A stretch of DNA of 64,000 nt, from assembly GCA_946807835.1 (NCBI GenBank), contig OX327690.1, positions 16,526,501 to 16,590,500 on the forward strand, in the 5' to 3' direction. The DNA comes from Ailanthus altissimus. Lineage: Eukaryota > Streptophyta > Magnoliopsida > Sapindales > Simaroubaceae. The notes under the pieces are model-generated. The model made no database searches. It saw nothing but the letters and a program-made list of their open reading frames with translations, and was not told the DNA's origin. The number at the start of each line of letters is the position of its first letter. The stretch's first letter is position 1. A program made the translations under genes and the position numbers. Shown piece after piece: positions 34,596 to 44,451 of the stretch.

Positions 34596-36006
34596 TGACA
34601 CGTCTAAAATATAGGAGTTTATTCCCAAGTGCAGGATTGTCAAAGTAATAAATAACCCGATGAGAACGGGGTCGATCCACAGGGAAGTAGAATTAAAATT
34701 ATAAATTATAAACACTTTTAAGATAATTAATGCAGCATAAGAGATTTACAAATATTAATTTAATTAACCAATTCATATAAAACGCTAAGGTTCGAGGGAT
34801 CTACTCTTGGCATAAGAAGTAAGAATATATTTAACTTTTTTTATAACTCAATTGGAATCCTCACACAAATGAGGTTCCAACCGAAAAATATAACAATTAA
34901 AGTTCATCATCATTTGTATATTGATTAGTATTTATTTCTATCAATTATTATACACCAAATCTTATAAATGAGTTCAAGAATTTACTATGCCAATCTTTAT
35001 ATTTGTCTACAATAAATCAAGACTCCCACTTTACAAGAAATGTTATATACACTAAATCTTATAAATGGGTTCAAGAATTTATTGTACCAAGTATAAGGTT
35101 TGTCAATAATAAATCAAGAATCACCACTTTTAGAAGAAAATGGTATTAATTCTACAAACAAAATAAATACATCATATATAAACTTACATAACTTAAAAAT
35201 GAAGCATTAAATTCATGAATAAATATTAAACATATCTTATTACCTTGTCAAGAGCTTCACCCTTTCACCTTAGCTTAAAGAAAATTATTTGGACATAATA
35301 AAACTAAAGAAAAAGAAAAGAAATTGAAGAAGAAATAACATGATTTAATAATAAACAAGAGAAATAAATTTACAAAGAAATGGATACAAAGGACAAGTAT
35401 TTTGAACTCAATTCTAACTTTCTAATTACATGCTTTAGGCATAAACAAGCCACCTATTTATAGAAAAACATGGATAAATCGAGACAAATTTGGAGAGAAC
35501 CACTTGGATGATGAAAGTCAAGAATGGTGGCAAAATAATTTGCATTGATTATCATTAGGGCACCCACTTGATTATCCAATTTGGAATTAATGTGATCCGA
35601 ATTAGCTGTTAGTCAAAACATTAAAGTTGTAGATACGTCTCTTATCTTTCCAAATTGAGTAATCTCATATGTATTAGATACGTATTTCTATAGTTATGGG
35701 CCAAATACTGATGACTGTTTAATTTGGGCCTGTACTGCAGATTAGTTCTGTTCTAGGCCATTTTCACCCTCTAAACACTCGAATTTCAAATGCTTTGTGA
35801 ATGTGTTTCATAAGTTTATAATGTACTCTTTACTCTGCCATTCTAGAACTAGAACGCGTCTCAAGAATACATAAATGAACCTTTTACTCACGCCATTCAT
35901 GATAATAATTTATTTTTTATTTTTTATTTTTTTATTTTTTATTTTTTACATAACAAAGTGATAACAACAGCAAAATAAAATAGTTAACACTAATATTATA
36001 TATCAA
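34596..36006 (-). repeat. Gypsy-1 3' LTR, chimeric
   Basis: 34596 to about 35800 matches the 5' LTR closely. Beyond ~35800, where the 5' LTR and the solo copy at 11014-12420 agree with each other, this LTR has unrelated AT-rich sequence up to TGATATATAATATTAG at ~36006. So roughly the first 200 bases of U3 differ. The shared outer end and TACTT duplication confirm that it belongs to this insertion. Confidence 0.8.
35911..35947. repeat. TTTTTTA-type low-complexity run
   Basis: Several TATTTTTT units in a row lie within the divergent U3 part of the Gypsy-1 3' LTR. Confidence 0.85.
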
Positions 36007-36009
36007 CTA

Positions 36010-36021
36010 CCCTCCCCCCAA
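36010..36021 (-). other. Gypsy-1 polypurine tract
   Basis: The minus strand reads TTGGGGGGAGGG, preceded by GAGGACAATGTCTCAATCTA. This is a combination seen just before the 3' LTR in Athila/Tat-like plant elements. Confidence 0.88.
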
Positions 36022-36199
36022 CTAGATTGAGACATTGTCCTCAATGTCAAAATATAGAAAGAGTAAAGTATAGAAGATATCACCTGAAACATCTTTTATT
36101 GGAAATTAAACCTGCAACAAAATAAAACAAGCCACACAAAATTCTTAAAAATACATAGAAGTAGATAGGCTACAGATGAAGCGTCAAATCTATTTTACG

Positions 36200-36822
36200 T
36201 TATTTTTCACTGTTATCAGTAAACCAATCTATCTGACTCATTGTTGGATCAGATAGAGGTGTAAAAGCTTGTAGTTCATCGAGTAACTAATCAACAATTG
36301 AAGCAGAAATGAGGATCTATCGTGCTGCAGATGAGACGAATTGGTTTTCCACCGCATAGTCAAGAAAAGACAACAACCCATTATAAAAACCATCAACATT
36401 TAACAAACCAATTGGTTTTTTATGGATTTACAATTGTGCCCATAAGATAATTTGAAAATTTTCCTCTAATGTTTCGAAACCTCCAGGTAGAGCTATGAAG
36501 GCATCAGCATTACGAAGCATAAAAGACATTCGTTCATGCATTTATGAAATATGTAACTCATCTCCAATTATTTTTCCTACAATGTCTCCAATAGTTAGAA
36601 CTTTCGGTATGATACCCAAAATTTGATTGCCATTATTTTGTGCAGCGGTTGCCACACGTCCCATTAATCCAAGACTACCTCCCCATATACTAAATGAATA
36701 TTTCGCTCAGCTAACACTTTACCAAGGGTTTCTGCTGCTTCTACAAACTCACTAGTTTTTCCAGGGCTGGATCTACAAAAGACACAAATTTTTATGAATT
36801 TACGAGTTGATGATCCTTCCAT
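36200..36822 (-). pseudogene. LOG: LOG cytokinin-activating phosphoribohydrolase, captured in Gypsy-1 and disabled
   Basis: The start MEGSSTRKFIKICVF at 36822 and the stop at 36202-36200 give about 207 codons, the usual LOG length. Recognised blocks are [70 protein letters not shown], then [16 protein letters not shown] and [16 protein letters not shown] one-base deletion at GGGSLG (~36680), at least four in-frame stops (after DELHIS, WAQL, AAR and IVD), and G to E in the PGGxGTxxE motif disable it. No introns are present, unlike typical plant LOG genes. LOG converts cytokinin nucleotides to active free bases. It lies in sense orientation between integrase and the purine tract, so it is cargo of the element. 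Confidence 0.9.
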
Positions 36823-36887
36823 GATTACACTCACCCTCTCTCTTGAATGATTTTGAGTTTGTATAAAGATGCAGAAATAATGCAATG

Positions 36888-36895
36888 TATTTATA
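36888..36895 (-). promoter_or_regulatory. TATA-like box upstream of the LOG pseudogene
   Basis: The minus strand reads TATAAATA 66-73 bases before the LOG ATG. It is followed by an A-rich leader and a GAGAGAGAGGG tract. Spacing and surroundings look like a plant core promoter, so the captured gene may have had its own transcription unit. This is inferred from position only. Confidence 0.4.
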
Positions 36896-37107
36896 GAGCC
36901 AAAAAGGTGTTACAAAGTTAAGTCACATGGGGTGTCGGTTTAAAATGTAAAATTTTCAAAAAAGACTATAGGTAGTTGATTATTGAAAAGACATTTGAGT
37001 TTGAAATGAAACATTTGAAAATAACAACTATAGTAAATATATACAAGTAGTTATGATTGTGACTCATATCTTCCTCTGGTTTTACGTCCAGTAACGGCTT
37101 AAACCCT

Positions 37108-37655
37108 CTATGGGTCGGGGATAGGCTTCCCATCTAATTTTTTTAAAAATGGGCAAACAGGGTCTTTTAAAGTCAGATTCTCGAGATTGTACCGCTCATG
37201 TTCTTTTAGGAATATGTCCCATAATTCACAAATTGCAATATGCACATATCCACTAGGATGCGTCTCAAGAGTCGATAAGATATCATCTAAAGACTCCTTA
37301 CTCAGGCCATCCTTAATGAATTTAATTTTATCTTCGCGATTTACAGACACCATTCCTAAAGTGCTGCAACGTGTGTTGCAAGTTATACGTGCACACTTGT
37401 AACAAACGTTTAATCGTTTTGCTCTTCGTTTTTTTACAAAAGTGCTTTTCCTAAGCCAGGCATGTAGGAAATTAATGAGTCTGAAAATTCACCTGTCAAT
37501 CGAACATTGGCTTCAATTAACCAACGTAAATCAACAGGTATATTCATAATCATTAATAACCTTAATCTTTCACATCTTGCTTGATAAATTTTCTTGAAGG
37601 AATTTTGAGACAATGAGGGAAAACGCTTTTTCAAATTCTTTAGAATGTCATCCAT
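37108..37655 (-). pseudogene. Basic Cys-rich ORF downstream of Gypsy-1 integrase, NABP-like
   Basis: Two open stretches, 37655-37434 and 37353-37108, are offset by one frame at a seven-base homopolymer (37429-37435). They likely form one protein of about 180 residues broken by an indel. The N-terminal half contains LLMIMNIPVDLRWLIEANVR. The junction region is strongly basic (KKRRAKRLNV), directly followed by a CX2CX4CX3C cluster at 37404-37366 (CYKCARITCNTRC). Then come GMVSVNREDKIKFIKDGL and an acidic, helical-looking tail ending IPDP. The arginine-rich patch, Cys cluster and following segment resemble the small nucleic-acid-binding proteins of carla- and vitiviruses; this is from memory and not tested. 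Sense orientation and its place before LOG make it accessory cargo. Confidence 0.5.
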
Positions 37656-37872
37656 TTTTTTTTTTAGAAAAGGGGGAAGAAGAGAAGATATCAGTAATTA
37701 TGGGAAACTGACAAAACCGACTTGAAATATCACGGAGTACCGTTATCCGCCACTTAACCGGGGTGCAAAACAAAACTTTAAAAACACTACTAAATTAACC
37801 TGCAAGTAAAACAAAAATGTTAGAAGAAGAATAAATATATATAAATATGTAAATATATAAAACAAAGATTAA

Positions 37873-38506
37873 TTGGTCTCGTAACAAGGATCCGATAGGG
37901 ACGTAAATTCTTCATGAAAAGCTTAGTTTTCTAGAAACGGCTTGAGTCTTTGCCCATTTACCTTAAACACATTCCCATTTCTAAGATTTTCAATGTCAAT
38001 TGTTCCATAAGGGTACACATGTTTTTACAATAAAAGGGTCACTCCATCTTGATCTTTATTTTTCAGGGAATATGTGAAGTCGATAATTATAAAGCAAAAC
38101 CTTCTGACCAGTGTCAAATGTTTTTCTCTAAATTTTTTTATCATGAAAAGCTTTGATTTTAGCTTTATGAATTTTTGAATTCTCATATGGATCATTTCTC
38201 AATTCTTTAAGTTCATTTATTTGTAATTTACGTATGTGTCCAGCAGAATCAAGATTTTCATTGAAAGTTTTAATAGCCCAGTAAGCTTTATACTCAAGTT
38301 CCACAGGTAAGTGACAAGGTTTTCCATAAACTATCCTATAGGGAGACATACCCAATGAAGTTTTAAAAGCAGTTCTATAAGCTCACAGTGCATCATTTAG
38401 TCTTAAAGACAAATCTTTGCGATTTGGGTTTACAGTTTTTTCTAAAATTTATTTTATCTCTGTATTTGCTAATTCAACTTGTTCACTTGTCTGAGGATGA
38501 TAAGGG
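37873..38506 (-). pseudogene. Gypsy-1 integrase C-terminal part
   Basis: It continues the integrase after solo LTR X3: YHPQTSEQVELAN carries the third catalytic acidic residue. [35 protein letters not shown]-like sequence and [16 protein letters not shown] (near 37930) follow. This ending is typical of Athila/Tat integrases. A stop follows DKKI at 38128, further stops occur, and a frameshift lies near 38025. 37656-37872 beyond it holds CGGTTAAGTGGCGGATAACG, a segment I associate with the post-pol region of such elements. Confidence 0.85.
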
Positions 38507-40988
38507 TGTTGGGATTTGTGCTTACGTGCCATCCCATAATGTATAAATATATAGTGATTGTATTTATACAATTATTATTTCTAATAAAATCGTTAATATT
38601 ATTTTTATTAAATGGTAAGATGCTTGTAACGTTTTAGACATTGTATGATCTGAAGGAGTTCAGATTTGGTCTAAAAGAGTTTAGACCAGGGTTAAGAGTT
38701 AGCAACGCTAATAGTTATAAACACTAAGAGTTAGTGGTACTAAGAGTTAGCAAAATCTAAGGAGTTAGAGCCTTGTCTGAAATGGGACAATGACCTAAGA
38801 ATATATTAGTAATGACATAGCTGCAAGGAGTTGCAGATGGTGCTAGGAAATGTCATTATGCAAGTATGTTCTCAAATATAATGTTCCTAATCTAATTTCA
38901 TCGATGCGGGTCTATCGGTGGAACCCATTAATATAGATTAGTGTATGTCTATATCTGGATGGTCCAGATGGTTAGTCTTAGCAAACCATGAGCTTAGTAG
39001 GAAGCTCGTATAGAGATACAGGTATTCAGTAAAGACTGGATATTGAACAGATTTACGAAAACATCCAATAGACATCTCATAAAGCCGTCAATGGAGGGTC
39101 TTCCGAGTTGAGTAGTATTTGTGGTCCTTTGACCTGAGCGCCACGGTGGGCTTGTGAGTGATCCACCATGCTTTGGTTCCACACATGTCAGAAACCTTTC
39201 ATGGTCTGACCGCTGAGTGTCGCTGGGTATGGTGTGATGCTCATGGAGTTTGGTGTGCGTAGATATGGGATCCATCAGCTCATATGAGTGGGTTGTATAT
39301 CCTAATGCTCCAAGATTGTATTTCAGAAAGTCTTGTGGCCGCAAGCATAAACCTCGGAAAAAATATTTCGGAGGAATAAACAATATCACAAAAGTGTTTG
39401 TGGATATTGTTTAATGAAATATAAATCTGGAGATAAGTTCATGGTTGAGCAAATAGAGATTTGACGGTGATGATCTATATCTCTGCTCTTCAAGGATATA
39501 AATGATGGAAAGATTATACGAATATGTAATAACCTCAACTTGTATGGTCTAATATGCTAATTTGTAATATCCGTAACGTGTGTGTGGGACATTGTTCACG
39601 GACGTATGGAGGAGCTCTATATGACAAATTAGGTGTGGACCTAGAGAGTCTCACAATATGAAGTATACTCGTTGTGCACTGGGGTAGCGGATTGGATTGA
39701 ATAGTTCGATCCAATAAATTTCAGCAAAAGAGAACGATTGTTTAGGGATCCCTCGGATTGTACATTTGTCAAGACTTAATTGTTAAGTACATCACTTAAT
39801 TAATTAACAAGGATTGTTAATTAATAGAATATTGACAAATGACAAAATTTGTTCCATGATTTGATTTTACCTTTTTACCATTTAACCATGGTAGTAAAAA
39901 TTAGTAAGGTAAAAAGTAATTATTCAAAATTATTTTGAATAATTAAATTATATATTATTATTATATTATTAGATAATATTATAATATATATAGATCATGG
40001 CATTGTATTTTAATACAATGAGGAGCCTAGATGTTGGCCATTTAATTACCCATTATAATTAATGTAATTATAATTGTTAGATAAAGATTAATTTTGATGG
40101 CTATTATTCTAGTGCTTGGTTTAATTAATTCTAAATGGGAGACCAACAATAAAATTGGTGGAGCACTTCATTTTGTTTATTTTTGTTTAATCAAAGTGTT
40201 GAATAAACAAAATGAATTTTGGCAAAATAATTAAATTCATTCATTCAATTTTGGGAGAAGAATTTGGCAATGGCAAGGAAGAGAGGTAAGAGAGAGTTTT
40301 TTGAGTTTTATTCTTTCAAGTGTTGAAAAATAAACAAACTTCTCTTCATCTCCTTCTTTAATGGATGGCAAAAAATGAATGATATGTAAATGGAGAAAAA
40401 GATAATTATTTTGCAAAGAGTTGTTCAAAATAATTATCATGTAGAAATTGTTTCTAAGATTAATATACAAGAGTTGTATGTTAAAGATTTTTAATTAATA
40501 CAAGAGTTGTATAGAAAATATTTACCATCACCATTTAAGAAACAAAAATTGTATTCAAAAGAGTTTGAATACAAGTGCTGAAAATTCTAAATACTAAGCT
40601 ACCATTTTAGCTCCTTAATCCCACCAAAAGTTATGGACTAGAATTGTTCAACATATACTTCAAGGTGAGCTCCTCACATGGATTGGTGAAAGACTTGAAG
40701 ATTTTGTAAAGCTACCTTCATTAGGTGAGTATTTTACATTATGTGTTATAATACAACATTGTTCAACATGTTTATATTTGTATAATTGTTATACTTGTTC
40801 ATATATGTGATATATGTTGTTCATCATGTTCATAATTGTATAATTGTTATACTTATGCATATATGTGATATATGTTGAATTTGTTAAAATGGGTGTATTT
40901 TGTAACATGCTTCCGCTGCACATATAGTAATTTTTGAAATTACGTATACACTCGGATTATCATATACTCTATAATACAATACCCAACA
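38507..40988 (+). repeat. Solo LTR X3 (Copia-3 LTR family) in Gypsy-1 integrase
   Basis: TGTTGGGATTTGTGC at the start and ATACCCAACA at the end give inverted termini TGTTGGG/CCCAACA. Perfect AAGGG duplications lie at 38502-38506 and 40989-40993. Removal restores ATPYHPQTSEQ in integrase. At 2482 bases with intact ends it is the best-preserved copy of the family. An antisense open frame of 131 codons lies at 38994-39389. Confidence 0.96.
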
Positions 40989-43900
40989 AAGGGGTGGCAA
41001 CTTTATGAGTAATACCATATTTTTTCAATAATGTTTCAAATGGTCTATTACAAAAATGCTTACCCCCATCACTTATAATGGCTCGAGGGATTCCAAATTG
41101 ACTTAAGATATTTTCTTTCAAAAATTTCATGGCTATTTTATGGTCATTATTTTGACATGGAATAGCTTTAATCCATTTTGAGACATAATCTACTGCAACT
41201 AAGATATACGTAAATCCAAATGATAATGAAAATGGTCCCATGAAATCTATCCCCCAACAATCAAAGATTTCAATAACAAGAATGGGGTTTAAAGGCTTCA
41301 TGTTTCGTTTTGAAATTGATCCCAATTTTTGACAATTTTTACACGTTATACAAAATGCATATGTATCTTTAAATAAAGTAGGCCAATAAAATCTACATTG
41401 CAAGATTTTTGCAGCTGTTTTCTTTGATGAAAAATGTCCCCCACATGCTTCAGAATGACAAAATTCAATAACTTTACTTACCTCATCATCGGGTATGCAT
41501 CTTCGAAATATTTGATCACGACAATATTTGAAGAGATAAGGATCATCCCAATAAAAATTTCTCATCTCAGTTAAAAAATTTCTTTTGTCTTGAGCATTCC
41601 ATTGAGGTGGAATTTCTCCTATTACAAGAAAATTAACAATATTAGCATACCAAGGCATTGTAACAGTAGAAAATAAAAATTCATCGGGAAAAGAATTATT
41701 AATAGGTGTTATTTCTGTTGATGAATCTGGTGTGAGTCTTGATAAGTGATCTGCAACAACATTCTCTGCTCCCTTCTTATCCTTGATAGTGATAATAAAT
41801 TCCTGAAGTAATAGAATCCATCGAATCAGCCTTGGTTTTGCATCCTATTTTGACATTAAGTACCTTACAGCAGCATGGTCAGTAAATACAACAGTTGAAG
41901 AACCAATTAAGTAAGAACGAAATTTGTCTAATGCAAATATTACAGCAAGTAGTTCTTTTTCAGTTGTTGTGTAATTCATTTATGCACTATTTAAAGTTCT
42001 ACTTGCGTAATAAATTACATAGGATTTACCTTCATTTCTTTGTCCCAATACAGCACCAGCAGCATAGTCACTAGTATCACACATAAGCTCAAAAGGTAAA
42101 GACCAGTCAGGAGATTGTATGATAGGAGCAGATGTTAATAGGCCAATTAATTTTTCAAACGAATTTTGACACTCTTGAGTCCACTTAAATGATACATCTT
42201 TTGCTAAGAGGTTACAAAGAGGTTTAGATATAGTACTAAAGTTTTTTATGAACCTTCTATAGAATCCAGCATGTCCTAAAAAGGATCGGACTTCTCTGAC
42301 TGTTTTTTGTGGAGGCAAATGTGTAATGAGTTTGACTTTTGCCTTATCCACTTCAATTCTTTTAGAAGATACTATATGTCCCAAAACAATTCCAGAAGTA
42401 ACCATGTAATGACATTTTTTCCAATTCAATACAAGATTTTTTTCTTCACATCTTTTTAAGACCTTTTCTAAGTTTTCAAGACAATTATCAAAAGAATTTC
42501 CAAACATAGTTAAATCATCCATGAAAACTTCTAAATAATGCTCAATCATGTCACTAAAAATGCTTAACATACATCTCTGAAATGTTGCTGGGGCATTACA
42601 AAGTCCAAAAGGCATTCTTCTAAAAGCAAAGGTTCCAAAAGGGCATGTGAATGTAGTCTTTTCTTGGTCCTCTAGTGCTATGAAAATTTGATAATAGCCA
42701 GAGTAACCATCTAGAAAGCAATAGTAGGGATGTTCTGCTACTCTTTCTATAATTTGATCAAGGAATGGTAAAGAAAAATGGTCTTTTCTAGTGGCCGAGT
42801 TTAACTTTCTATAATCTATGCACATCCTTCAACTAGATGAGACTCGAGTTGGTATTAACTCACCTTTTTCATTTTCAATGATTGTGATTCCAAATTTCTT
42901 TGGTACTACCTGAGTAGGACTTACCCACTTACTATTTGAGATAGGATAGATGATTCCTACTTCAAGTAATTTGAGAACTTCAGCTCTCACTACCTCTTTT
43001 ATATGTGGATTTAATCTCCTTTGAGATTGTTGGGAAGTTTTGGCATTATCCTTTAGGTGTATTCTATGTGTGCAAATCAAAGGATTAATACCATTTACGT
43101 TTTTTAAAGTCCACCCAATTGCATTTTTATGCATTTTCAATAATTCAATCAACTTACCTTCTTGTTCACTTGTGAGTGTAGAAGAGATTACCACCGGGTA
43201 AGTTTGTTTCTCTCCAAGAAATGCATATTTCAGTCCTTCAGGCAAAGGTTTTAACTCCAACTTTGAAATTTCATTCTGTTTATCCTTATTTTCTCCCAAT
43301 TCTTCAAACTTTAGTTTCCATCTTTTATTTTCAACCACCTGTGCACAGTCAAGTAAATAACATATGTCAGAGATTTTAGGATCTAATTGTATATTTGACT
43401 CAAATGAATTTATTAAACACATTTCTAAGGGATCGGTAGAACTCCCTTTTTGAATATGATCTTCCACAATCGTTTCAATCATGTCACCTTCTTCACTTTC
43501 ATCCTCCCCTTCATATGGTTGCTTACACATATTGAAAACATTGAGTTTAAGTATAATGTTTCCAAATGAAAGCTTCATTACTCCATTCCTACAATTAATC
43601 AAAGCGTTAGAAGTTGCTAAAAATGGACGACCCAAAATAACAGGTATCGGATTACATCCTTTAACAGGTTCTGTGTCCAAGACAATACAATTCACAAGAT
43701 ATATGAATTTATCAACTTGAACTAAAACATCTTTCACTATCCCTCTTGGTACTTTTATTGATCTATCAGCAAGTAAAAGAGTTACAGAGGTTGATTTTAA
43801 CTCACTGAGATTGAGCTGCTGATAAACTGAATATGGCAATAAATTTACGCTAACACCAAGATCAAGTAAGGCTTGTTCAATTTTATGACTTCCAATAATA

Positions 43901-44451
43901 CATGAAATTGTAAGACAATCAGGGTATTTATATTTCAAAGCATTATTATTCTGAAGAATGGCACTTACTTGTTCAGCTAAAAATGCTTTCTTTTTCACAT
44001 TCAGTTTTTGTTTCACTGTGCATAAATCTTTCAAAAATTTTGCATAAGAAGGAACTTGTTTAATAGCATCCAGTAAAGGAATATTAACTTTTACTTGTTT
44101 GAAGATTTCAAAAATTTCAGAATTGTGATTCATCTTCTTAGTATTACGTAATGCATGAGGAAATGGAGGTGGAGGTAAGGGTTTGGTGTTTTCTTCATTA
44201 GGTGTAGGTTCAACACTTTCCTTACCCTTAGAGATTGATTCATTGCTCTCATGAGGTTTAAGAATTTCTTTTTCAATAATTTTACCACTCCGAAGAGTGA
44301 TAACTGCTTTAACTTGATCCATGTGTTGGCTTCCTGAACTACATGCATTTAAGTTATGTTGTCCTTTGGAGTTTGGCTGTGGTTGAGAAGGAAATTTTCC
44401 TTTCTCATGAATGTTCAGTGCAGATGCAAATTTAGCAAGAGTATTTTTCAA
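40989..44451 (-). pseudogene. Gypsy-1 pol (protease, RT, RNase H, integrase N-terminal part)
   Basis: Domain order on the minus strand: aspartic protease (QALLDLGVSVNLLPYSVYQQ, ~43870); RT starting MCIDYRKLNSATRKDHFSLP at 42825, with PFGLCNAPATFQRCM and the active site FMDDLTMFG; RNase H (FELMCDTSDYAAGAVLGQR, ~42070); integrase zinc domain ([16 protein letters not shown] then [12 protein letters not shown]) and core ([35 protein letters not shown]). The whole stretch is one frame with three premature stops (42829-42831, ~41978 and ~41847). Protease DTG/DSG reads DLG, as in some Athila-type elements. It is near intact but not functional, and is cut at 40989 by X3. Confidence 0.93.

Noticed and set aside
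43481..43720. Plus-strand open frames over Gypsy-1 (also 44356-44589, 45221-45406 and 37187-37402)
   Set aside because: Shadows of the minus-strand gag-pol and accessory frames.
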